NCBI GenBank assembly: GCA_028023455.1 | Contig: JAQFVV010012395.1 | Span: 6,574,001-6,638,000, forward strand | DNA: 64,000 bases | Direction: 5' to 3' | Source: Epiperipatus broadwayi | Lineage: Eukaryota > Onychophora > Udeonychophora > Euonychophora > Peripatidae | Shown here: piece after piece, positions 23,465 to 33,879 of the stretch | How positions within the stretch are numbered: the stretch's first letter is position 1 | Layout: each line of letters begins with the position of its first letter | Notes under the pieces: model-generated | The model's input: only the letters and a program-made list of their open reading frames with translations | What the model was told of the DNA's origin: nothing | Database searches by the model: none | Position numbers and translations under genes: made by a program

Positions 23465-25230
23465 TTATAAGTTCGCACAGATGGATTTATAAAAGTTTGT
23501 TTTACAATGTTGAGTATAGATCGGTTACATAGATTACACAATCAAAAACATTTCAAAATAAACATAAACGATCAAAATACAAAGTCATTGATACCGTCAA
23601 TTGCATAGGGAATACAAGAAACCCATTGGTATTCATCATAAGATAACGCAGTGACACCAATAACTTAAAAGACATCTGAATAAATACATTTTAGATACTC
23701 ACCGTAAGGTATCATTATTTACCGAATGTCTATATATTTTGATCAAATATGAAAACCAAAAACATAATTAACCGATAACGAATCCATGCAACTTCCATAC
23801 CCAACTTAAACTTAATGCATTTTTATTTAGTGTCGAGTATGAATAGACTACATAGATTTGCATTTGAAAAAAATATTCTATCCTTATTTAACCTTAGGCC
23901 AAAAGTTCGCAGTCAAACTAACGTCAATTCATCTGATATATCGATGCATTCAATGTAATACGAAATACGGCAGCACAAAGGGTTAAGAGAAGAAATTGCC
24001 TCTCGTCAGATAGGAATACTACATCTATCTGACAAGAAGAGCAAAAAAAAAAAAAACTCCATAGGAAAGCACTGTGGTCATTTTGCCGACTTACGAATTG
24101 CATTCCATAGGCCAAAAAGGAAGTGTGCGGCGTATAAAGCGATTCTGCCCGTAGCGAACCTCATACTACATCTACTAATTACACCAATATATCCAATCCA
24201 TTGACCCAATTCAACTACGAAACAAATAACCTAAGATTACCCTTCCCTAATATAACTTTACAAATCTATATGGCCATTCACACCCGACTTAAGTTTAACA
24301 TTTATATAATTTAATTTATCGCAAAACAAAAATCATAAATAAAACTTAAAGAACAAAAAAAAAAAAAAATGGAAATGATAATTAATAAATAATTTAGTTT
24401 GGTCAGATCGGAATCCATTTCTATTTATTTTTTTTTAAATACAGGGAAAGTTTATATTTTAAAGTTCTTAATGTTTTCAAATGTTCATTAATTATATATT
24501 TCTTACTGTTTTGAAAAATGTCCGTAGTCTCTGATTTTTTTGTAATGGAAGGTGTTAATTCCCACGAGTCATAAGGAGATCGGTGTGCAGTTAACCATTG
24601 GTCCTTTATAGTTGATGGTATTCTTCCGGGCTTTGACATCCAGTGGTCCGCAATATTGGAAAACGATGTTTCATTTTTTTTGAACAACTGAAGGAATTGA
24701 AAGTGCGTCTTTCAATCCCTTCTCCTCCAATCCTCTCCAACTTAACACATATCTGTCATTTTGTAATAACTATTATTCCACTCACTTTTTATAGTAGCCT
24801 TTCAGATCCAGTGGACATTACGTCACGACGATGTGATGGTCCTTTCGCTGAGGTCCAATTCCATTGTTTTTCATTCATTGACTATTAGTTTCTATTGTTT
24901 TCCTATCTGACCAATGCTTATACATTTAAATGCCCAAGGCTAGTTTACATTTGACTAATTAAATTAATCATTTCCATTTTTTCAATAACATTAATTAATT
25001 TGTTTTGTACAAACTTAGATACATTTTTATCTTTAAATCTTTACTGATAATTTAGTTTTAAAATACTTTTTCTTTTTTTTTAATAAAGTTTTATTTTAAT
25101 AATTTTTTTCATCTGTGCGATTGTATAGATATGAGTTTAGTATAGAATTTTAATTTTCAATTTTTAATTCTTAAAAAAAAAAAAAGTTTTATTTGCGAAC
25201 TTTTATTTTTTTCATGTTTACTAATAAAAA
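23465..25230. other. Interior of hAT-like element, possible nested insert
   Basis: AAGTTCGCACAGATGGATTT near 23470 is partly mirrored by TTCATCTGTGCGATTG near 25110 and GCGAACTTTTATTTTT near 25195. Repeated phrases (GTTGAGTATAGATCGGTTACATAG near 23510 and GTCGAGTATGAATAGACTACATAG near 23833) suggest internal duplication. A minus-strand frame of 88 codons at 24687-24421 has no known match. The mirrored ends hint at a separate element, but I would not name it. Confidence 0.3.
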
Positions 25231-25514
25231 AACAATGTAATGACGTCTGTGCCCGTTACAATATATAATGCAAAAAATTATATTTTATTTTGTTGAATGT
25301 TTTTTTTTTTTTGTTTGTTTTAGCTAATTCTCATTCAAAATAAATAAAATTTTTAAAGAAGATAATCATTCTTGATTTGATTTATAATAATTGTAAAGTA
25401 ATATATCTATATCTGCAAATAAGATAATTTTTTAAAAATATCAAAATATTTTTATCATGAGTAAAAGACCCTCCCTCCAGCATGAAAACATTGCTCTGGG
25501 CTCTGCTTGTAATT

Positions 25515-25785
25515 ATATGTTGGAATAGCCTAGTTGGTCTTCAGAAACTGAAAATCATCAGTTTGATTCTGGGTTAATAGTGTTACTGGTCAGGCCAAGT
25601 AAATGTTAAAGAAGAAATGAGAATATCACTCAAAACTTATTATATACTAATCTGAATGCTATTTCTAACAATGGAAACTACTTGAAAAGTTTACACAAAG
25701 TTTGAATTTTTTTAAGGATATTTAACATTGAATTCTAGATGATGGAAATAGTCCAATATATAATCACAATGATGAAATAAATTGT
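25515..25785 (+). mobile_element. PLE tail fragment: tRNA-like segment and 3' end
   Basis: Immediately after the hAT target duplication comes a tRNA-like stretch (TAGCCTAGTTGGTCTTCAG at about 25528, TTTGATTCTGGG at about 25560). Then near 25672-25690 comes GGAAACTACTTGAAAAG, and finally GATGATGGAAATAGTCCA near 25738-25755. The last phrase and the order match the right arm of the PLE at 2722-3000, so this is a diverged 3' fragment of the same family. Confidence 0.5.
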
Positions 25786-26305
25786 GCAAAAATAACAGAG
25801 AGAGAACGTTTTAACTGAAAATTGACAAAGTATTAGAGAATGATAAGATTTCGCTTAAATTATTAAAGGCTACGGATGTAAAAAAAAAAAAAATAGTTAA
25901 TGTATTATAATAAAATTCATGCCTTTTGCTAGTGGCCAACAATTCCCTTTCAATAGTTACCATTAAAAAAAAACAAATGTAATAGAATGTGAAGATTTTA
26001 TAACAATTATTGTAATTTCATATGTAATTAAGATGTTTCCAATGGATCTTGAAAAAATATTTCCAACAGAGTAGACAATCTTTTATAAAAATAGCAGTTT
26101 AGACTTAGAAATGGGTGATAAAAAATGCTACTGAATCAATAGGAACTGTAATTGGCATATATATATATACAAATGCACATACACAGATGGAGATTAATAT
26201 TTTACTGATCTTAATAAGACAAATAATAGAAAGAATTGGGTTACTTTATTAGATATTTTCAAAATGAAAATTGCAAGGAAAAACTGAATCAGAAGATACA
26301 CATAC

Positions 26306-26596
26306 AATTAAATGATCTTTAAAATTTAAAACAAAACTGAAACAGATAACTCACTATAAATAAAACATTTATTTAATACATCAACCCAGCTTTCATTCCT
26401 TATTGGAACCTTGTCAAGATGCTTCCTCATATGGAATGAAAGTCAGGTTGATGTATTAAATACATGTTTTATTTATAGTGAGTTATCTATTTCAATTTTG
26501 TTTTAAATTGATAATTTTAAAGTTTATGCATAAAAAGCAATATTATGAACAAATTTAACATTGAAATTTAATCATTTAAATTAATTAAATGGTCTT
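26306..26596. mobile_element. Palindromic tail dimer with 14-bp target duplication
   Basis: The left half (26320-26400) and right half (26436-26515) are inverted copies through ACTCACTATAAATAAAACAT, TACATCAACC and CTTTCATTCC, mirrored on the other side. The bounding 14-mers AATTAAATGATCTT (26306-26319) and AATTAAATGGTCTT (26583-26596) differ at one base. The centre carries, on the minus strand, a TGAGGAAGCATCTTGACAAGG hairpin-like piece of the CTGARGAAG class. The right copy continues about 65 bases beyond the arm before the duplication, as expected for the copy with the complete 3' end. It is in LAMTOR2 intron 1. Confidence 0.8.
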
Positions 26597-26849
26597 ATAG
26601 AAAAAATATAAGGCCAGAAAGGAATTGATGGTTGTTGCTATTTCCTATTTTACTTAGGAACATATTTAGATGAGTATAATGCTTGCCTTTGAAAAGAATG
26701 CACTGCACCAAAAATGCATTAAAATAATATTCAATGTTTTTTATATATTTTCTCCATGTAAGTTAAAATTTTGGTTCATATAGATGCTTTAGATGAGTTG
26801 TTAAATGTTACTTTAATGAGGGTGGAGTTAGCATAGAGATTTAAAAATT

Positions 26850-27030
26850 TGTTGTATCAGAAAAACATATAACCATGGGGAGTGTCAAAAGTTATATAAA
26901 AGTTGAGAGAACTTGTAAAAAAATTTGAGATGAAAATAAATACAAATAAAATTAAAGTAAAGAAGATATATGTTGAATAAAAGAAATTAAAATCATTGCT
27001 TTTAAAATAAGCCATAATATTGGTATCTGC
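26850..27030 (+). pseudogene. Short RTE-type LINE RT remnant
   Basis: Plus-strand codons near 26900-26990 read LRELVKKFEMKINTNKIKVKK. This fits the conserved thumb-side stretch of RTE-type reverse transcriptases (EFGLKIN..KTKVM). Surrounding frames are broken and no other domain is clear. It is offered only as a likely fragment. Confidence 0.4.
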
Positions 27031-28104
27031 CACATTGATTGTTTTTGCATTAGTAATTTATCTAGATTAATTCAATAATATATTACTTACCCTACTCTCA
27101 TTACACATATCCTAAATCTTTAAAGAAGTCATACACTATTGGAAAACATACGTTAAATGTAATATTAATTTTAATATACACTGTACATGTACATTTTGTA
27201 CACTTATTTATATATTGTACAATAAAAAAAGGAAATAAATATTTACTGATCAATTCACACATATTTTTTTTTTAAAAACTGAAATTTATTTTTAAAAATT
27301 GTTGCAGACATAACACTGGAAGCTGATTTATAATTATTATTTTTTTAAACTTCACTCAAGTCTCCTTTCCTTAATTTTAAGTGGGAAAAAAACAAATATA
27401 ACTGATAAAAAGAATAGAAAATCCCACATCAATTAGATTTATTAATTTACAGATATTTACTATTCAAATGTACTTCTTTAATTTTTTATATTAATTAATA
27501 TACTATATCGCTTCTTTTTTTAATTTTAATATATGTACATTTAAGATTAATTATTGGGAGTAAATCATAATAATGTCTGACAGGCATAAAAATTCAAACA
27601 ATTCCCCTCATCTTTTATAATTTTGTCTGGATGGTAGAAGTTATTGAATCCTAGGGAGCCATATTATAATATTTTCCTGTATCTGAAAAATTGCTAATAA
27701 TAGAAAAAATAAAGTCAGAAATGCAATATACAAACAGAATTTTATTAAGGCTTTAAAATTAAAATTAGATTAAAATAAAAATAAAAAAATATTTATTTTA
27801 AAATAACGCCTTTAAGATGTGGATTTTATATAGAAGTGTTGAAAAAAGTATGTAAAAAAAGATTTATAAAGAAGCATGAATTTCAAGACCAGAGAAATCA
27901 TAAAAATATATTGTAAAAATTAAATTGAAAAGAAGTAGCTATAAACATCTGTGGTGGAGCAGATTTGAAGAGAGTTATGGAATCCAAATTTTTTGCCGGT
28001 ACAGTTAATCAACAGTCCTTCTCATTCATTCAAAGCTGCTACCAAATTAATTTCTTAATAAACATTTTTACTAACTCCAATTTATGTTTCGCACAATCTC
28101 TTTT

Positions 28105-28175
28105 AATAAGTCATATCATGGTTTAATGGATAGCATTTAATTCTTTGAATTCAGTGATCCAAATTCAAGTATTGT
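28105..28175 (+). tRNA. tRNA-Gln-like pseudogene or SINE head
   Basis: An ATGGTTTAATGGATAGC A-box, an anticodon-arm-like TTCTTTGAATTCAG with TTG in the anticodon position, and GATCCAAATTCAAGTA as B-box give the layout of tRNA-Gln(TTG). The acceptor ends do not pair convincingly, so it is a pseudogene or the head of a SINE. Confidence 0.5.
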
Positions 28176-28179
28176 TGAA

Positions 28180-29220
28180 AATGCCTTTATTGAAACATTT
28201 TTTGAAAAGGCCTTATGTTGAATATCAGCCTGCCATATATATAGTTTGATTTCAAATCTGGGTGAATTTTTTTCTTCAGGTAGTTTTAATTTTCTTTTTT
28301 TAAAGATAATCAGTTTCCAAAAATCCAGTTAGCCACCTTATGTAGGTTGATAAAAGGATATCTCAAACAATTTAAGTTTAGAAAGATAATGGCTGATTTT
28401 CTGATTGTAAAAAAACAAAACATGCAACATTCTCTATTAAGAGATTGTAATATCTCTACAGGAATTAAACCCAAAATTTACCATTGCCTTATATCCATTA
28501 TTCTTTAACTAGCTATTAATTTTAAAAAACCAACATTAATCTATCACAAACTTTTCAGCCATTATGTTTAATCTTTCCTCAAAACAAAACAAAAAAATCA
28601 GATCAGAGATTTAAAAAACCAGTTGTATGAAGATTTCCATTATTTATTGGAATGGAACTATAAAACTATTACACATTTATCATTTTGGTGTTTGAAAATC
28701 AATTGCTCTAAGATATTGATCATTTTAATAAATAGGTATGTATTATTATTATCTTACTCAATTATCTTCATATTCCAAATAAGGATATTAAAACAACTAT
28801 GAAGACATGATTCACCAAATTATTTGACTGCTAGTTGGAGGTTTTTGTGATTTGCCTTCCTTATTTTTGCTTTATTGCTTAGAATATCCCTTTACCAAAT
28901 AAATAACTGGGACAACTGGTGAATTAACTGTGATCTGAAAAAAAAAAAATCCTATGCTTGTATAAAAGAACCCTCCAAAAGTTTTAAATTCTACATGAAT
29001 TCAAACCATAAGTCAAAGCACTGCTGGAGGATAACATAATTACTTTAATATAAGATAATTATTACATAAGAGCAATGTCAATAAAATTTGTTATAACTTC
29101 ACAATTATGCTTATTATTTTATGTTTAATATCATAATTTTCAAGCTTCTGTTAAATCAGTAGGCTTGATGCAGTAAATCAATTTTTAGTTACAATCTTTC
29201 TAAATAAAAAAAGCCAACAG
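28180..29220. other. Intronic stretch without recognisable gene
   Basis: AT-rich intron. One weak tRNA-like patch on the minus strand around 28510-28440 (TAGCTAGTTAAAG and GGGTTTAATTCC) could be a degenerate SINE head. Nothing else is supported. Confidence 0.35.
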
Positions 29221-29224
29221 ATAT

Positions 29225-29345
29225 GGCCTTATTGCTTGGGAGTTCATAAGAAGTTTGAGAGCCAGACCTGAAAGCACCAAAATTGATCCTGAAACCTCCC
29301 AATCCCAAGTCAGATGCTCTATCAACTGTGCCAAACTGCACAGGG
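29225..29345 (-). repeat. tRNA-derived SINE-like segment
   Basis: On the minus strand, TTTGGCACAGTTGATAGAGC (A-box-like) is followed by TCTGACTTGGGATTGGGAGG and GGTTTCAGGATCAATTTT (B-box-like), then TGCTTTCAGGTCTGGCTCTC. The order fits a tRNA head and a short body. No poly-A tail or target duplication was found. Confidence 0.45.
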
Positions 29346-30080
29346 TTTACCCAAATAATTTAAATTCAAAGAATCTTCTAAATGAATGTTATGTAAAATA
29401 TATAATAACCCTCAAAAAAAATTTTTTTTAATCTTTCAAATTTCTAGGTTTATTCAGGAAGACTAGACATATAAAACTAATAGTAGCATTCAAATGGCAT
29501 GGACATAAGCCTAAATATTTAAATTCTTCCAAGAACACTCTATGTCTGGACATTACCATAGCATTTTATTATTAAAATGTTTAAGATAACTGAATAATTT
29601 TGAATAATAGTCATAATCAACTTAAAATTAAATGTAAAAAAAAAAAAAAAAACCCCATGTATACATGAATATCATCATTATAATTCCAGGCAAAGATATA
29701 AAAGCACTATTCTGTAAAAGCATGGAATTGCAAAACAGGGGTTATGGCAATCATCACACACACACAAAAAAAATAAACATAAGCAAACAAGTTGAATAAA
29801 TAATCATTACTGAAAGTGAATAAGTTACAAACACAATCCACCATCAATTATCATCAACAACCAACAGCTGACCCTGGTTATTGGATTTAAAATGTGACAA
29901 TACAAAATCTAGGCTAATCAGCATCTAGTCAATGCCAAATTTGGGGCATAATATTACAAAACCAATCAACACTTCAACTATATGTACATACAGATTAGAC
30001 AACTTCCATATTTTGCCACTCTTTTTTATTTCATAAATAATTTCATACAAATAAAGATACAATAATAGACAAATAAACCC

Positions 30081-30145
30081 CAAGATGCATTTCGTGCTGA
30101 ACCAGCACTCATCACTTGGACCAAGTCATCATCTCTCATAAATAT
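30081..30145 (-). ncRNA. Hammerhead-like motif, best-preserved stem II of its family
   Basis: Reading the minus strand from about 30145 to 30081: GAGATGATG, a self-complementary ACTTGGTCCAAGT (possible stem I hairpin), GATGAG, a six-pair stem GTGCTG/CAGCAC, GAAA and TGCATCTTGG. This follows type III order (stem I closed by a loop, then CUGAUGA, stem II, GAAA, stem III). The first core base reads G instead of C, and stem III pairs only partly with the upstream GAGATGATG. Copies lie at 19630 (plus) and near 56700-56655 (minus). Confidence 0.5.
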
Positions 30146-30599
30146 CTTTATTACATGAAGAATATTTATAGAGCAAATTGTCTCATTTCTATTTTCAAAC
30201 ATCAATTTACTCCACTCCCAACTTTGACGTTATCAACTTTTTGATAAACACGTAATGATTATTACTAATCATTTATTAAACTAGAGACTTTCTCTAGCAC
30301 AGATATAAACTTTAATCCAAGTTAAAGATTAATATGTCTGATTTTAAGCACTAAAATAATTATAAAAATAATTCTATATCAAAAATAGTGGGATCATTGC
30401 ATCAATGCTAATCATTACCAATGCTCTGCGTTATCAGGTATCATAAGTGCACTGGTTATCTATAAACTAGTTATCATCATAAATAAAAGTGAAGTATGCA
30501 GACATTAAAGGTGACCTTATGACCTTAGTGTCATCCAAATAATTTTATAAGAGAAAAACATTTGGGTTAAAACCAAAAAACCTGTAATTTCATAATAAA

Positions 30600-31380
30600 A
30601 AAATTGTCTATTTATTTTCAGGTGTTACAAATTGAATTTCCTTCAAACCATAGTCCATTTAATACAAGGCACTGGCCTAAATGTGTTCTCCACCTTTTGA
30701 AGCAGTCCTGAAACTTCTGCAAAGTGATGTTTTTTACTCCCTCCATTTGGGGGGGGGGAGGTAAAAAGAAGTCACATGGAGATTAGGGGAATATGGCGAA
30801 TGGCTCATATTACTTTTGGGATTATATTTCACACTCAAGACTTTATTTGCTAATTCATTGATCTGGCGAAGTCACTAATCCTCTCTGCCAAAACTCAGAA
30901 TATTTTTGTCTCACTACATCAAGCAGATGTTTCAGAACTTGTGGGTAAAATGTATGAGAGTTATGAATGAATTCTGAGTGAAAATGCTATTTTTATCAAA
31001 AATAAAATCAGTATTGTCTTGACAATGGACTTCATTCCTTGCACTTTTTTGAGAGGTCAACTCTTTCATTAAACTACTTGTAAATTTGTGTTTTCCCCAC
31101 ACCAACTCATTTGTAAGTTGTTTAAGCATTTTACCTGTTTCCCATAACATTTTCCTTAACAAAAAACAGTTCAACTTTTCAGTCATCACAAAAATCGATG
31201 AATAAGCAAGAGGCAATTAAAAAAAAAAAGATAGCCAGCCGAGGGAAGCAGAAGGTCTCTGCATGGAGTATCAAGCAGCTAAAACATGTGCTACAATGGA
31301 ACTATCCACCAAAGAACAATTCTAATTTTTTAGATTCCCCTCATATACCATTATGTCCAGGAATGCAACGACTCTAGATA
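30600..31380 (-). pseudogene. mariner-type transposase fossil
   Basis: On the minus strand, about 31200-31050 gives LNCFLLRKMLWETGKMLKQL, recalling the N-terminal helix-turn-helix of mariner transposases (CF..K.G....ET..ML). Around 30930-30880 is LLDVVRQKYSEFWQRG. Then comes SHSPYSPNL, matching the PHPPYSPDLAP signature. Finally about 30740-30640 gives FQDCFKRWRTHLGQCL and LNGLWFEGN, the usual C-terminus. Frames are shifted between blocks, and a G-homopolymer at about 30750 breaks one. The catalytic DDD region is largely missing, so the gene is inactive and internally deleted. Terminal inverted repeats could not be recognised. Confidence 0.75.
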
Positions 31381-31389
31381 CTATAAAAA

Positions 31390-32590
31390 AGAAACAAATA
31401 TACATACTTAATTTGTTGCATTAGAAAATAATTTCACTGGGTTAGCCTATAAATCCTTTAAAACACAACTCGATGATGAAATCAGTCACATACTTCAAAA
31501 ATAATATTAGAAAAAAATAATTATGGAATTTTTTTTTTTCCTAAACAAAAGTAATAAAACAATAATATATATATATTTAGAAAGTAATGTGGCAAACTCA
31601 AAAGATAATACACATATTTTCATACAATACTAAAGATTTCATATAACCCATGTAATTATTATTCTTTTCTTACTCTTCTTAATTAATTAATATTAATGTC
31701 TAGATAAGTTATTCCTCTACAAAAATCAAACTCTATAAAAAAATATTTCACAATAAAAAAAATGTCTTCCCCTTTCTTTTTAAAAATGAGGATGTTCTCG
31801 TATTATTTTAGCCAAATAATGTCAGAATATGGTGAATTCCCAATTGAAATACCCAACATTACCATTCAACAAACCTTTGTTAAGATAGCCTTTGACTTCC
31901 CTATAATGGAGAATTATTGCTTTAATAAAACCCAATTAGTGCTCCTAGCATCAGCTTTCTGTAGTGGATGCAGGCAGATACTTTGTAAATACATTATAGG
32001 TCACAAGTAAATAACTCATCTTCCTATATGCAGGCAATTATTCATAGTTCATGATCAGCAACTCATTTGATACACTAGAAATTATGGATCAAAATGCTCC
32101 CTCATAAGATTTGTTTGGTGATTTGGACCTCATACATAGTTCCCAATTGTCTAAAGCAGTGACTATATTTTTATACATGCAAGGTCAATAAATCACCATG
32201 TAAACCAATTTCTCCATCTTCATATGCCTGTAATAGCAATATAAACAGTATATGTAAATAATCAAGTTCTTATGTGACGATGAAGGTACTATAATCTTCC
32301 CATTTCTTTTACAGTCGATATTAATACTTAGTAAGTTATCTTTCCATTTATAATGGTGTGTTTTTAATATAAATTATTGATACACCATATATTAATAACT
32401 TTAGCAATATAAAATCGCCAAAGCCTTAACAGCAAAAAATAAAATTTACAAAGAAATCATCATATGTCCATTTAAGTTAGACAGCTGGATTGGAAAACAT
32501 ATGAATGTCTGAAAATTTCAGATTTTCTACTTAATAGTTATCCATTAGATAAGTGCTGGGCTTGTCCTGGTATTTTTTTTTAATGCTTGA
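31390..32590. other. Intronic stretch, no gene recognised
   Basis: A plus-strand frame at 31762-32010 (82 codons) has no familiar motif and is probably chance. The rest is AT-rich intron. Confidence 0.4.
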
Positions 32591-32594
32591 ATAT

Positions 32595-32665
32595 CCTAGC
32601 ACCTCACTGAGGAAGCCAGTAGCAGAAACCGGTCTGGTGTTGGGGATATTCTGCAAAGCTTGTTA
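32595..32665 (+). ncRNA. Hairpin of the CTGARGA-GAAAC class
   Basis: CACTGAGGAAGCCAGTAGCAG then AAACCGGTCTGG and TTGGGGATATT resemble the centre of the tail-dimer family (GAAACTAGTCTGGGGATATT at 15150, 17010, 43620 and 60600). The strand CTGAGGA followed by a short arm and GAAAC parallels a hammerhead core with one base changed. Confidence 0.4.
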
Positions 32666-33039
32666 ATAGCTTATTTACGAGCTCTATATATAATATTTGT
32701 AATACGAGGTTGTTAAATTAGGTCATGTGACATATAACTTGATTTCTTTGTAAATTATTGAATGCATACTTAGTCTTTCACTCTAGTTTATTTATACTGA
32801 ACATGGGATCCTGCTTCTATAATTCTGGCAATCTTCACAAATCATTGTCTACTGAATCATTTCTGTGGATTATAGCTTAATTTGTCAGCCACAATATTTT
32901 CTGAACCTGCATAATATTTAAATTTCCGTAACAGTAAACTCCATCAAACTCATTAATTTCTGGTTAAGTAGTTGTGATTTAGCTTTTGTGGTCTGTGATG
33001 ACATCTACTGATGAAATAAAAAACACCCTGATGGTTGTT

Positions 33040-33345
33040 GTTATTCTGCATATAGAACAGAACTGTTCCTATCCCACAGTTAAAGGTAAAAGGTGAATAA
33101 ATAAAAAGATAATAATAATTAAGAATAAAAATATAAAGGATAAAATAGAATTAAAAAGATAAAAGTTATAGAATAGTAAGTTTAATGAATAAAATAATGT
33201 TAATAATTAAGTTGATAAAATTGTGAGATTATAATAGATATATGTATGAAATATGGTTGTATTGATATAATATTTAAATTTTGTAGATCTGATGAAGACT
33301 GCTAGTAACAGTCGAAACTGTAAAGAATAAATAAATGTATTTTGC
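33040..33345 (+). ncRNA. Hammerhead core strand, CTGATGA and GAAAC intact
   Basis: CTGATGA at 33289-33295 is followed by a perfect five-pair stem II, GACTG (33297-33301) and CAGTC (33309-33313), with a seven-base loop, and then GAAAC at 33314-33318. All the invariant bases of the hammerhead catalytic strand are present. The cleavage-site strand and stems I and III are not evident in the flanks, so this may be half of a ribozyme completed by another copy. About 150 bases upstream are rich in AATAAAAAGATAA-like repeats. AATAAATAAA follows directly, which would suit a 3' end. Confidence 0.6.
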
Positions 33346-33879
33346 TTTAAAGTGTAAGAAAAGTGAAATGTTATATGTAAAATTGATTGTAAAAATTACA
33401 AAGCTCAAGAATGACATGATTTGTTTTCGATTCTTTGATGTAGCAAAATCTTTTATAGCATTCATTTTATCTGGATACAATCAGACACACATTTTCAATG
33501 ATGTTCACCCAAAATAGCATCTCATCATTTGTTAAAATACACATTTTTAAAAAATTGATTTGATTCCTATGGCTTAGCATTCAATGAAAAAAAAAAACTG
33601 TCAAGTGCTTAACATGATCTTTTAAATTTTGTGAAGTAATCACTACATTCTGAAATATAACTGAGTAATAGAACCTGATCCAGGCATCTTAATAAACCAA
33701 TCCCACAGTCTGAAAAGCATCCTATTGAACTAATATGAATGACCAGAATAATGAAATGCTGTATATTTGATTTTCTGGATGAAATTTTTTTGGCAATAAT
33801 TGGATATTAGAACAAGTAGTGAACACTTGTTTTCCTTTGAACTTCACTAAAAATTTTTTTTATGAATATTCTAATATTT

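Larger units (their letters stand above)
20889..25513. mobile_element. 4.6-kb hAT-like DNA transposon with 8-bp target duplication
   Basis: The left end 20897 starts CAGAATCGATCCAAGGGTGG. The right end finishes GGGCTCTG at 25505. The flanks CTTATAAT (20889-20896) and CTTGTAAT (25506-25513) agree at seven of eight bases. Identity is supported by the short relative at 59010-59752. Left subterminal 20990-21300 matches 59085-59440 (AATCAAAAAATAAAATGT, GTAGAAGCACTG, TTTTTCAGCTATGTACA, CATAATAAAACATT). 22980-23100 matches 59440-59590. 25310-25500 matches 59610-59750 (TCTCATTCAAAATAAA, ATCTGCAAATAAGATAATTT). The interior at 21300-22980 and 23100-25260 is not in the short relative. I could not recognise a transposase there, so it may be foreign nested sequence or a decayed coding region. 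Confidence 0.75.

Noticed and set aside
30932-31216. 94-codon minus-strand open frame as a host gene
   Set aside because: Its peptide and the sequence below it match mariner transposase motifs in order, so it is part of a transposon fossil.
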